Part shown: positions 34,767 through 46,400 of the stretch, piece after piece
Numbering within the stretch: position 1 is the stretch's first letter
How the letters are laid out: each line of letters begins with the position of its first letter
Source of the DNA: Pempheris klunzingeri
Lineage: Eukaryota > Chordata > Actinopteri > Acropomatiformes > Pempheridae
DNA: 64,000 nt
Assembly: GCF_042242105.1 (NCBI RefSeq)
Contig: NC_092027.1
Coordinates: 6,050,006-6,114,005, forward strand
Reading direction: 5' to 3'
Made by a program: the position numbers and the translations under genes
Notes under the pieces: model-generated
Seen by the model: the letters and a program-made list of their open reading frames with translations, nothing else
Told to the model about the DNA's origin: nothing
Database searches by the model: none

Positions 34767-37700
34767 TCAGTCGTCGCTGTTGCAGTCTGAACACAGAATC
34801 TGGTCGCGGTCGGGGAAGAAGCCGGAGCCCACCAGCGACACAGAGCAGCGCGAACACTTAAAGCACGGCTGGTGCCACTGCCGGTCCTCAAAAGAGACGT
34901 ACTTCCCGTCTCCAAACCCTGTGACACACAAATACAACACATGAGCGCCTAATGAAGGAATGCTTTACCAACACTGGAAACTAACAGCCTGCAGAAATGG
35001 CTCAGAATTTGACAATAATACAAAAAGGTGAGCCAAAGAGGATAATGGACCTTGTTGTACTGGTATTGCTGTATTATGATTTCTAGTCCCTCTAGTCTCT
35101 CAACTCAACACGGCGTGGCTTTTATTGTGAGGTCATTTCTTTAGACAAAAGGAGAGGATAAATGCAAGCATGCAAACCGCTCAGAAAGGATCAGAGCCAA
35201 GTGACACATGAGTCACCTGACAGCTTACACCTGTCTGATGAGGAGAATTGTTTTGGCATGTTGCTGTTTGCTCAGAGTAGAGACAGACAGGAACCATGGG
35301 GAGGAAATAGGACGTGATGAATAAAAAAAAAAAAAAAATCTCCAGCCAGAAATGGAACCAGGGATATTGTGCCGCAACCAACAGCAACAACAACTGTGGA
35401 GAATTTACTGGGTGGTCCAGGTCACTCCACTGACCTGTGATGGCTGTGTTGCAGCCGGCACACTTTTTGGCGTACAGGCTGCTGAAACACTTGACACAGT
35501 ACGGACATTCCCCCTGCGAGGTGAACGGTTGGCCAGCCAGCGGAGCTTTGCAGCCCGTGCAGAGAAAACACTCTTTGTGCCAGATCTCGTCCTTGTAGGT
35601 CACTCCTCCTTTAGTCAGAGCCTGCAGGACAGAAACACGTACAGTGCCAGTTTAAAAATACTGTAAAAGTGCTCACAAACCCTCCAACAGAAAACACTAA
35701 TCATCATTATATCTAATGTAAATCTGTCATCTGATGATCACATTTTTCTGTGTTGCCTTAACCGCCTTTTTGCACACCCAACAGTATGTGGTTCTAGCTT
35801 CTAGCTTCTTTTTTATGTTTTATAACATTGTAAATTGAAAATCTTTGGGTTTCGGACTGATGAAAGCACCTGAGAAATTGTGGAAATGTGTGATTATTTT
35901 TTCCCAGATTTTATTTACTCAATAATGCACGAGAAAAGATCTTGAGAGATTAATCAGTATTGAAAATAATAGTTTTTCATCAGTAATGGCCAACGTCTGC
36001 CGTCATGCTGCGTGTGAGGCCTCTTTCACCTTTTTGCAGTAGCTGCACTGAGGAGCAACCCTGCCCTCATAGCACGGCACGCAGTAGTAGTTGTTTTTGT
36101 CTGGGATGAAGGCCTCAGCACCGATCGGCTTCTCACAGCCGTGACACATAAAACAGTCCTCGTGCCACGTGGAGCCATCGTACTCCAACATCCTTGACCC
36201 TGTCGGAGAGAAAGAGCGGGAGAGCGGGTGAGGATGGAACTGGAGATGTCGGTTGATTGTTTGTTGATATCTTCCCCTGACATTTGCAAACCTGTGTGTC
36301 AGTAAGGGCACTCTTGTGATCTCTCTTGTGAACTGGAATGAAATCTGATAGGGTTCACACCAACACTAAGAAGACCAAAAGTGATGATTCACTGTGACGG
36401 CTGAACCTGTTCTTACGCATCCCTCCAGCACCGTACAATTACGTCAGCTTATTTAGCATCAAAGCAATCTGACAAGCTGTAACAAGGTAAAGCTCTAGCT
36501 GGCATACACAGCTGCATAGCATCCTAACACTGCTTTTTTTTTTTTCATTTTGCAGTTTAACCATTTCATAAGTGCCTGTTTGTCCGCTCCCATATGTAAG
36601 AGTCTGCTGAGAAACACTACTTAAAGGTTAGGAGCCAGTTATGCCTATGAAACTGGACGTCAGATCCTTTAATCACTTGACTTGTTTTATGACTTTGGGG
36701 GCCTGAAATGCAGCCTGAAGACACGACGGTGTTTTTAACTTGAACTTGGCTGCACTTTTAAGAAAAACGACAGGCCAGCAGCTTTTCAAGGCATTCCAGA
36801 CTGAACAGAAACTGAAGAAAATGACTGCTGAGTTCAGAAAAGAACTGGTGAGTTATAATATCCCACACTACCCACAGGCCCGGGGTAATTTTCAGTCATT
36901 CGACACCACTGCTGCATTCATGTCGTCACAGCGCCCGGAGCTGAAAACCCTGCTGGGAGATATTTTCAGCAGAGCAAGGAAACAATCATTCTGTTACATC
37001 TAAGCTGTCACGCCCCAGATAACAAAAACTCATTAGCTTCTTTAGTCCTGCAAAGACAGGGTGTGAACTTTCCAACTATTTGAATGATTACTCAGGAACT
37101 TGTCCCTGAAGAGGTTTGTGAACTTGGTGTTGGGGAGGAAAGTGATGAAGCCTGTCCTTATTGTCACTACCTGGCATGACTGTCTTGTCGCAGGCCACGC
37201 ACTTGGAGGAAAACTCATTACAGTAGCAGTCGCTGCACACCAGCGCGTCCTCCTGGCTGGTGAAGGGCTCGTCTGCCAGAGAGCGGTCGCAGCGGAAACA
37301 GCGAAAACAGTGTGCGTGGTAATGTCTGTCCTCATAGAAGAGCTCCTGGAGGAGGAGGAGAGAGGATTAAAACTGACCTACAATAAAACCACTAAAATGT
37401 TCTATATAATCAAAGATATTCAATAGAAACATTGCTACATCTTCGATTTTGTCTCATTTGTTGCGTGCAATAACAAAAATCAAAATGAGGAAAATAAGGA
37501 GTATAAAGTCCTCCCCGTATGAAAGAAAACTCAAATTCAATCAGATATAATCATATATGTCTCGAAGACAAGATGAAACAAACAAGAAAAACAAGAGTAT
37601 GTACAGTATAGTTTTGCCTGTATGATTTTATGGCTTTAAAGATTTAAAGATGCTCAAGAAAAAAGCTTTACATGTTAAAATATTTTAAGGAAGACTATGT

Positions 37701-39418
37701 AACTTTTGAAAGAAGAAAAAAAAAACTTTTAATAAATAAAAAGTTAGATTGATAAGTTGTAAAATACATCATAATTACACTCCGAGGTTTTGTCAATCCT
37801 GCTTGTTAGTCTGGTCTGACAACTATCTTATGGTGGCTAATGTTTGCAAATAAGCACTGTGGTTCAAAAATGTGGTTTACTCAAAGACTTTGCTCCCAAA
37901 TGTTGCAACTGTGTGTCAATCTGCACACGAAAATAGTCCCCAAAAAATGCCCTAATTACGACTGTTTGAGTGATATTTGCTTAAACATACAGTGCCAAGC
38001 TGATCAAGGATATCCTTAACTTTTTTTTAAATGAAAGTATATATTTATTACCCAGTTTTTGTCTTCTGTAGCAACCCGTGGGTTTGGTGAGAGCCACAGA
38101 CAGAAATGATTGAGTTATGGACTAATGCGCTGCTGGTTTTGTGATGGTATTTGTTGACAATGAGAAAAATAGCTCGCTTTAACCTTTAACAGTGAATAAT
38201 ATGGGAACAATCTACCCTAAACTGTAAGTTAATAAAAACACTTGATGTGTTATTGTTCCTCACAGAGAGATTCTCTGTCTGCTGCCTCCCATCTGCCTGG
38301 AGGTCAGAGGTTACGTTCAACCACCAGATTCAATTGTCTATAAACCCAAAGTCTACTTTCTACGACACCCCACTGTCCTCCAAACAGAAGAGAGTTGACA
38401 AAGAGTCAAACATGAGAGAAGTTTTTGTGCATTCCCTTTTTTTCTTTGTTATTGTCTTAAAAATGAGAATAACCCACTTTGTGACTTTTTTTCTAACAGC
38501 TGCTTGTGTTCCAGTTCATCTGCAGTTCAAGCAAGCTCTGTGATAAATGGCCCCATTGAACGTTGGGTGAAAAAACTTATATTTGAGGCGTGGGGTTTCA
38601 CAGTAAGAGAAACAACTAAAGCAGAGCGATGGAGAACGATGAAGGATGAATGTTGTTAAATCTTGTGCAGAGGAGGGACGGCCAAAGCAAGCAGAAGTGT
38701 AATTTACAGCCGGTCTCTCACAGAGGGTCCATAATTCACAGGACGCTGATGGCCTCATGGCGTCTGTGGGTGTTTCCTTCAGGACAGTGTTTTGGATTTT
38801 CACTAACTAAAGCTTTTGGACAACTTACAGAGGATTACAGACAATTTAGTGTTCTCTAAGTAGAATTATATTTTCCAGGAATACTAGCTGTGGTTTGAGG
38901 AAGGGGTTCGAAAATTCATTATAGTCCAGTCAGATTTGTATTTGTAATTTCAGTTGTGGAAGAAGTTCTCCATTTTGAATAAAAGCTCTGCATTCGAGGT
39001 GTTAACACTGAGGTCACCTTGGGCATTGTTCACCTTTTTAAAAGACAAAGTTTAAGATCATCAGATTAACCAACAAGGAAAATTGTAAGCTGCAGCTCTA
39101 ATTTATAAAGTAACCACAGCTTTCAAATTAATGTTGTGGAGTAATAAGTATAAGGAAATGTGTAGTAGAGTAGAAGTATAAAGTACCAATACTCCATCTG
39201 TAAAAGAGCATCGTAGTTGAGTAAATGTACTGACTTTCTGCCACTGTACAAGTTGGACTTACCTTGGCATTATGGCCGATGATTTCTTTACATTCCTGGC
39301 AGGTTTTGGCATACAGGCGGTCATAGCAGGGGATGCAGTGAGGCTTGTCCTCCACCTGGATGTATTTGCGTCCACACAGGGACTCGTTGCAGGTTTTGCA
39401 GTCAAAGCGGTCACTCAT
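34767..39418 (-). CDS. fhl3: Four and a half LIM domains protein 3 (FHL3)
   Basis: Coding exons on the minus strand: 39441-39263 (ATG at 39418), 37345-37171, 36199-36030, 35621-35435 and 34918-34767 (TGA at 34769-34767). Phases join to 279 aa; human FHL3 is 280. The N-terminal half LIM reads MSDRFDCKTCNESLCGRKYI with CYDRLYAKTCQEC. Four full LIM zinc fingers follow, each with paired Cys/His ligands (HAHCFRCFRC, HEDCFMCHGC, HKECFLCTGC, HQPCFKCSRC). The C terminus FGDGKYVSFEDRQWH...FFPDRDQILCSDC fits FHL3 better than FHL1/2/5. FHL proteins are protein-protein adaptors in muscle and other tissues, acting at actin/focal adhesions and in the nucleus as co-regulators. A non-coding exon probably lies at 52.1 kb, giving a 12.6-kb first intron. 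Teleosts often have two fhl3 copies, and I cannot tell which this is. Confidence 0.95.
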
Positions 39419-39999
39419 GATGTCTTGCTCTGGCTGACCTCCTGCAAAACAGAGAATAAGCAAGCACAGTTTAGCATTCGCTATCAGCAAGAAGACAGTG
39501 CAGGAAGGAGGAGGAGTGTGATTAGTGAGACAGAGAGAGAAAGCAGGAAGAAGGGAGGCAGACAGTTTTTGGATATACAGCTGGGAAATAAAGACCAACA
39601 GGAGAGGGGAGAAGAAAAACATTTTCAAGTGCTTGTCAAGATACTCAAAGACGCTTCACAAGACACAAGACAAGGTTAAAAAGATCCTAATTAACTAAAA
39701 ACACACCAAAGAAACAGAACACAGAACACAATTCCCAACCACGAACATCAGGGTGTGCTTCTGCAACTGCCAGGGGGTACATGGAAGAAAGTGTGAGTAG
39801 CTCAGCTAATTAACAGAAAAACAGAAACTCAGTGATAACAACTGCCAAAAGTTGTGATCAAGAGTGCTTGAAAACTTTTAACAAGCAAGAAGAGAAATCA
39901 AAACTATTACTTAATAAAAATGATTGTTAAATGATTAAAACATCAAACGTAATCTGTCACTCCAAGTGATTGGATGTCAAATCTGTCATGGACACTGCT

Positions 40000-40490
40000 G
40001 GAGCTTCCTGCTCCTAATCCCCTGTCTCTTGCACACACCCCTCTGCTCATCCTCCAATCAGCACCTGCCAGCTTTTCCCGACAGTACGCCATCGACACCC
40101 ACTGCCGCGCCTCCTGAATTGTCCATCAACCAATCAGCTGCCTGCCTGCTCAGTCTGCCACACACCTATTGCTGGTTAACTCCATTATCCAAATACTTGT
40201 ATCAGTCAGTTTGCCTTTGTTGTTTGCCTGATTGTAGTTTGTGCTCCTGCCTGCTGTGTATCCCACTGGTCTGTTCGTTTTGCCTCTTGGTTTTTTGTCC
40301 TATGCCTAATACTGCCTAATCTCTGCCTGACGTTTTTGTACCTCTGCCTGGTTGTCTGGATTTTTGTTTTTCTGGTTTGTTGACAGTACACAACCCTGCT
40401 TAATCCCTTCAGTAAAATCACTGTGTTCTCTTACTCCTGCCTCTGCCTTGTCATTATGTGTTTGGGTCAAACAAAAAAACTGTCCTTAAC
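40000..40490 (+). repeat. TGCCTG-rich retroelement-like sequence
   Basis: Repeated CTGCCTG/TGCCTAAT motifs, CCAATCAGCACCTGCCAGC and a tail GACAGTACACAACCCTGCTTAATC...TGCCTCTGCCTTGTC resemble the 3' untranslated or LTR-like parts of fish retroelements from memory. The class is uncertain. It abuts the LINE relic but lies on the other strand. Confidence 0.4.
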
Positions 40491-40610
40491 ACAGTTCAGT
40501 TGAAAAGTATTGTAAAAATATCAATGGTGATATCAGTAATAGTTAATATCCAGTTTATTATGCCCAAATCAACATTTGAGAATGATGGGGGTTGTAATTG
40601 AAAAGGTACT

Positions 40611-41620
40611 TCAATCAAATGTTAAAAGCTGCTGTAAATTTGTGAGCGTTGAATAACTTCTTAAACACTGGTTTAAGAAATTATTGCTGAAATCACAGAT
40701 GTGTTTCCAGAGGGAGGGGGCAGCTGTGGGGAAGAGCCCAGGTTCAGTGCTGGTTCCTGGAAAGTGGGAACAGGAGGTTGTGGGAAGGTCTGTGGTGGTA
40801 GAGAAGGTCTGTGAGGTAGGAGGGGGGCTGGTTATGGAGGGCTTTTTGAGTGGAGACAAGTCAACATCAACTTAATCTGTTGTGGGCCAGGGAACCAGAG
40901 CAGGTCCTTTAAGACAGAGGCGATGTGGTTAGCAGGCCAGCAGCAGAGTTTTGGATGTACTGGGGTTTATTTAGGACTTTGGCAGATGAATGCCAATGCT
41001 GTGGTCATGTCTGAATTCGACGAAAACATGGATCAGAGTTTCAGCAGCAGAAAAAGTAAGGTCAAGCTCTATGTTTGAAGTGAAAAAAGGTTTGCATAGA
41101 GGCTGCTGTCCAAAATTACTCCCAGGAGGAAAGGAGAGTGGAGATATCTATGGTGAAGAGGAAGTTGTCAGTGGTTTTGGTGAGGGATTTAGGACCAGTT
41201 ATGTTCATTTCAGATTTATCACAGTTAAGTTTTCAGAAATTTGTCTTGCATTCAAGATTTAATTTTGGCAATGAGTTGCAGTGATGATAGATTTAGTGGA
41301 GATGTAGAGCTGGACATCATCAGCGTATAAGTTGAAGTGATGATGGATGATGAGGGAACAAAGAGGGAGGCTGTGGAGAATGAACAAGAGAGGATCAAGC
41401 ACTAAACCCTGGTGGGCGCCTGAGGGTCAGAGGAGTGGTGGAGCTGTTGACGCTGATGAACTGCTGTCTGTCTGTGAGATATGACCTTAGCCAGGTTCAG
41501 TGCCGATGTTGCCGAGGGAGGATTTCAGGTGGGAGAGAAGAATAGTGTAGTTGATGGTGTCAAAAGAAGCTGTGGGAGAGTAGGAGGATGTTGTTGCAGA
41601 CCTTGAAAAAGTGGTGAAAC
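40611..41620 (-). mobile_element. Decayed LINE reverse transcriptase (L2/Rex1-type)
   Basis: On the minus strand, pieces in several frames spell reverse transcriptase landmarks in the right order: FDTINYTILLSHLKSSLG near 41.55 kb, [13 protein letters not shown] then [12 protein letters not shown] near 41.3-41.4 kb (the catalytic YADD box), KSEMNITGPKSLTKTTDNF near 41.2 kb, LNKPQYIQNSAA near 40.95 kb, and AAPSLWKHI near 40.7 kb. Stops and frameshifts break the frame repeatedly, so it is dead. It matches non-LTR retrotransposons of the L2/Rex1/CR1 group. It sits in fhl3 intron 1, same strand as fhl3. Confidence 0.85.
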
Positions 41621-42071
41621 TTCCCTACAGAATAATTTACAATCCGATTTAAATTAATCTTCAACATGCAGAAAATGGAGATGGTTTACTGACAGACATC
41701 ACGCTGCAGCTAACAGTTAAATATTGTTCACAAATGCTCCAATGATATAACTGCTTCTCCTGTTATGTCATTACTCACTAATATGTGAAAGCTTATAACA
41801 TCCGTCTTTCCCTCCCTCTCATTCCTGTGCGAAACCCCCTGGAGCGATTTGGCATTGAGAGAGAACAACGAAACAATATTAATTGTTGGGGGCTGAACTG
41901 AAACAGTGTTCTCTATTTCAAAGGCTCTCCTGAGGGCTGTTTCATCTGTGTTTGGCCTGAATTTAAAGGGCAATACCATTTGTTTGTCTGGTTTATTCCT
42001 TTTGTCCACCAAATGCACAAGTTTGTCTAGTTACCAGTAACAAAATAAAACTTGAAATACTATCAAAAACC

Positions 42072-42092
42072 TTTATTGCTGCAACTTTTATT
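42072..42092 (-). terminator. Two AATAAA signals after the 121-aa frame
   Basis: TTTATT at 42,072-42,077 and 42,087-42,092 (plus strand) both read AATAAA on the minus strand, 95-120 bp past the TGA at 42,188. Confidence 0.5.
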
Positions 42093-42187
42093 GTGATCTT
42101 GACAAACGAAAAAAAAAATACGCATACAACGTCTCCCAGGACACTTTCTAACTTCAGCAGGATTTCCTCCAAAAGTGCAGCTTTGTC

Positions 42188-42553
42188 TCATAGTTTCTCA
42201 TAAAAGTCATAAAAGATCTTTTTAAATCTGAGTTGCCTCATTGTAGAGGTTTTTATGTCTTGCTCGTCTGGCTGTATAAAAAGGGGCTGATCTCCAAATA
42301 TTAACTCCCAGCATGTTTTTGCTGTCATCACATGGACGATGTCGTGTAAAGAGTGAATGTTCAGCTCATCGATGAGCAAACAAGTCCTCAGAGTAGACGA
42401 AGGAAAAGATTTAGGATAAATGTGAGTCAAAGGAGATGCTTTTGGAGGGTTCTGTGGTTCATCAGCAGCGTAACTCAAAACCACACAACAGAAAGCAAGA
42501 AACAAGAATGAGAAAACTGTCCAAAAATGACTAGTAAAATATGTAGTAAGCAT
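42188..42553 (-). CDS. Unrecognised 121-aa secreted-protein candidate
   Basis: This is a complete open frame on the minus strand inside fhl3 intron 1. The ATG has a good context (ACCATG), and an in-frame TGA lies 24 nt upstream, so the frame does not run on at its 5' side. Residues 1-29 look like a signal peptide: a hydrophobic core FLFLAFCCVVL and a likely cleavage after LSYA. The mature part (about 92 aa) begins ADEPQNPPKASPL, has two cysteines (58 and 81, the latter in AKTCWELIFG) and ends FKKIFYDFYEKL. Two AATAAA signals follow the stop within about 120 bp, and a strong acceptor (TTTTTTTTCAG) lies at 42,709-42,707, so an upstream untranslated exon is possible. I do not recognise a family; a small secreted peptide or cytokine-like protein is only a guess, and a chance frame is not excluded. 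Confidence 0.45.
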   Translation of the reverse strand: MLTTYFTSHFWTVFSFLFLAFCCVVLSYAADEPQNPPKASPLTHIYPKSFPSSTLRTCLLIDELNIHSLHDIVHVMTAKTCWELIFGDQPLFIQPDEQDIKTSTMRQLRFKKIFYDFYEKL

Positions 42554-45500
42554 GGTTTTATCATAATTTCTGGGTCAAAATGTATTGTGTCTCGTTTAAA
42601 CTGGGGTACATTTGCAAAGTATATCTATAAAACAATTGTAATTGTATAATTGTATTTCAATATGTAGTTGGGCCCTGCTTCAAACTAATGCATAGTCATT
42701 GTAATGCTGAAAAAAAACGTTTTATGTCACCAAAACTTCTCAAAAAACTACTTTACTACTAAAAACTACTTACTTTGAATATAATGAGGCTCTAGGCATT
42801 AGTTTACCAGGAGAATTAATCGACTTTATATTCCTTTATGAATTTAAATAACTGACCTGATTGGCATCTTATGGAGCAGAGGAAGAGCAGGTGGAAATAA
42901 AACCGAGCACACAGACAATAACATGATCTTACTATTATTACTGACTACACAGTGAGGCATTTACAGAGTATGTGACCCCATATTCTGCAGCAGCAAAGGG
43001 AAATGAGCGAGGAAATGAAGTGTGGGAGGTTAAAATACCCTCATGTGGAACAGCTGAGCCAGGGTAGGCAGGGCTCACAAAGATATACACAGTGTGGATG
43101 AAGATTATGGATAAGGAAAGGTCTCTAGTTTGGGTGTATGTTCATGTTCAGGATCACAACGTCTGGAACATGTACAAAGGCAGGCTGTTTCACTTGGAAA
43201 CGGTTATTGTTTATAATTTTTCCCTCCTATTTTGGGCACAGAGTGGCTTTGACATGTTTCTACAATGTCAGAAAAGAGGAGGTGGGTTCAACGAAGTGCA
43301 GCTGAGAAACCGTGTGGCTTTGAAATGTTCCTGAGGGATCGAGAAATGAGCCGAGACCCCCCCCCCTCCTCATTCTCCTCCCCTCAGAGATACAACTGGC
43401 TCGGTCGAAATGATGAGAGGACCCAGAGCTCGGTGCAAACTAATGAAGGCCAGTTGTTTTCTCAGAAAAACAATTTTTGTGGTTTGTGATGAGGCTGGTA
43501 AGAATTAAACATCCCTCATGATGAAAGTCTCCTGCTCCTCAGAGCTGAATTTTACAGGTTCTGCACTTCATGCACGGTATAACCTCCAACTATTTGCATC
43601 TGGTCTGTTAAGGAGTTGTCTTGAAAGTGCAGTTTACATTCCTCGTGTCTAACTGCAATCAAACATTTTGTTTCTAATAACCAATGATGCAGCAATTTCA
43701 GATAAACATTAAAAAAGATAAACACACCCTGCTCTCAGTCACGTCCTAAAGCCGATGCCAAAAGCAGAATCTCCCTCTCCCTCTCCTCTACAAGAGACTT
43801 TTCTCCCGATGCCATGTTAACACAACACTAAGGACATTCCTCACACTGTGCATCCCTCCCTGCAGATAACAGCACTGTTTCTTATTAAAAAGGCATCAAG
43901 CAAGGTCAACAAAACAAGGAGGAAAACCAAACTGAGACAAAACATCACATCCTATGTCTGTTTTCTGTCAGGTTGCTGTCTGGATGTGGAAATCAGCCCA
44001 ACTTCCCTCTAAAATGTCTAAAGAGGTTCAGGTTTCTATTCTCGTCAGTCTATGTCTGCAACGAATGCAGTGATAGAACAATGGTTTTCCTTCCGGACAT
44101 AGTCTTCCCAGTTTTCAGCTTTATGCTTCTCTTCCTGAGCCACAACATCTGTGAACACAGTCTGAGGTCTCCAGCTGTTGTCTGTCATCAAATTCTCCAA
44201 AAGGGAATTAATATGGGACCGGTGCCAAAACACAACAGCATCTAATTAAAATCCATCATTGTTGAAACCATTGTTTTATGGTTCCTATGCGACAGTCCAT
44301 TACAGTCCACAACTTTATAGGCAGCTATAAAATAGAAAATATAGTGAGATTCATACAGTAGAAACTGTTGAGTGAGAAACTGAGCAGTAAGTATGGCGCA
44401 GAGTCAAGAGGCTACTAGCTTAGTCTAAAATCTAAAAATCATACTTATTGCCATGTTATATCCTCCTTTATTGAATCCGTACACAAACAGAAATGTTAAA
44501 ACGACGATTTCAGGGGGAGCTACATGCTGAAAAAAAACACTTTTAGATCCAAACTGAGCGTGTTGAATTTGATCAATATCAAAACAGTTTGCTAAAACTG
44601 GATGGTTGGATTTTCAGTCTGTATCATGGAATACACATGAATTTATTGTTCTTTGTACTGCATGACAGGACTGGGTGTAAACAGCAGAGCAGCCAGGGTT
44701 TTTCTTAACCAGGGTTTAATTCTCTTTAACCACACATACATCATGACTGTCTGTGCACTGGTGCCCTACCATACGCAGCTGGTGCCCTTTTTATTACATT
44801 TTTTTGCCACTGTAAGCTGTTATTTGCTTCCATTCATCCAACTTCAGTCACAACTGACTGCACATAAAGCCTCTATTAAGCAGCTGTTCATCTGACCTTC
44901 ACACCATCCAGATTTTCTGACATTAATAATCTGAAACATGTACTCAGCGCCTTGTTTAACAGGCGTTCATTTTACTGTACAGGTGTCCCCTTGGACCTCA
45001 CCCAGGAATACTTGTCACCCCGGTTCTCCTCCTCACCACGAGACATTAAACCAAACAGTCATCCATCCTGTCCGAGTACTCTCTCTCTCTAGTAGCACGG
45101 CTGCTGAAACTATTTAAGCCCACAATTCACCCTGATGAGTGGACACGTTGAATGCTTCACCGATACAATGTCTGTCCCGCTGAGAGATTTACTGGAGTCA
45201 CTTGGCTCTGAGCACTTTGTAGTGGCAGCCAAATGGCAACTGTCTCCCAGGATCAGCCACCGGGCCTCCCGTCTCATGTCCCTTCATGGCTCGCTGCTGT
45301 TGTTTTACTCCTCAGCAACCTGACAGTTTCTTACGAGCGGAGCCAGGAACTCTGCGAGCCATGAGAGCTGCTGCTGGGTGTTAGTGTTTATTTTCCCAGT
45401 GGAGGAATTCAGACTTGTGCCTGAGGTTTACAAACCAGATTATTCCATGATGAAAACCGCTGTCACACATAATAAAATCCAGTGGAACAAATATGTAGGT

Positions 45501-45819
45501 ATGTGTTAAATCTGTCACAGCCAACAAATATTAATGCATGCATTATAAAAAACGGCCTCAGTGCCTTTTTTGGGGTGACGTTATTACATTCCCTCTCTAA
45601 AAACAGGCACTTGATTGGAGCTGCACACCATCCTGTCTGTTTTACAAAAGACTTCTTTGACTGTTTTTATGTTATTTTCTAAAGCTTGAACTCACAATGC
45701 TGCTTTCTCCTGTAACAGTAACACCTACTAAAGAGCAGAGACTGTTTGGGCAGCAGTAGCTAGCAGCGTGGCTCCGTAGGCGGCAATACCAGACGATCAC
45801 CCAGTCCACAACTGTGGTT

Positions 45820-46080
45820 AAGACTGAAATATCTCAACAACTATTGCAAGGATTGCCATGAAATCTGGTCCAGACATTCATATTCCACAGATGATGTGTC
45901 CAAACGAGCATTGTGATCCCCTGACTTTTCTTCTAGCGCCACCTTGAGAGTAAAATTTGTGTCTTTGAGTGAAATATCTCAATAACTCTTGAATGGGCTG
46001 CCAAGAAGTTTGGTTCAGACATTCATATTTCCCACAGGATGAATTGTAATAGCTTTGGTGATCTCCTGACTTTCTAGGAT
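45820..46080. repeat. Two tandem units of family D repeat
   Basis: The unit GACTGAAATATCTCAACAAC then TTGCCATGAAATCTGGTCCA then GACATTCATATT begins near 45,822. It is repeated about 145 bp later from 45,970 (GTGAAATATCTCAATAACTC, TGCCAAGAAGTTTGGTTCAG, ACATTCATATTTCCCACAGG). Both end with a GATCTCCTGACTTT-type block. Confidence 0.8.
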
Positions 46081-46099
46081 AATCATCTGGTATTTTATT

Positions 46100-46400
46100 G
46101 TTTGCCTAAAAATCTCTCTGATCTTTCACGACCACACCTCCCACCTTGTAGTTTCAGTCCCCAAACTCTGTAAGGAGTTGCCTCTGCATGTCAGGCTGGC
46201 CCTGCACCGCCCCATTTTAAATCTTGCCTTAAAACATGTTTTTATTTCTTGGCTTTTCATTCAGAATGTGAGCTGCCTTTCTTCTTCTTATGGTCCTGCT
46301 GCTTCATTTGTTGCATCGTCCTTTTGTCTTTTAACTTGTCTTTTAAAACTCTGATTGTACAGCGCTTGTTGTTTTTAAATGTGCTTTGTTAATAAAAGGT
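46100..46400 (+). mobile_element. 3' end of an L2/Rex1-type LINE
   Basis: On the plus strand 46,110-46,260 translates to a stretch including SVPKLCKELPLHVRLALHRP, the usual C terminus of such reverse transcriptases (APxLWNxLPxxVR). It is followed by the characteristic tail CTGATTGTACAGCGCTTGTT then TTAAATGTGCTTTGTTAATAAA. It is 5'-truncated, as expected for LINE insertions. Confidence 0.75.

Noticed and set aside
36740-37003. 87-aa plus-strand frame opposite fhl3
   Set aside because: It lies in an fhl3 intron on the other strand, with no polyadenylation signal, homology or splice context.
39128-39628. 166-aa frame with hydrophobic N terminus on the minus strand
   Set aside because: Only 39,263-39,418 is coding (fhl3 exon 2). 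The leading part is intron upstream of a clear acceptor, and the tail is past the donor.
41728-42018. 96-aa minus-strand frame downstream of the secreted candidate
   Set aside because: It follows the polyadenylation signals and has no recognisable domain or acceptor, so I do not join it to the 121-aa frame.
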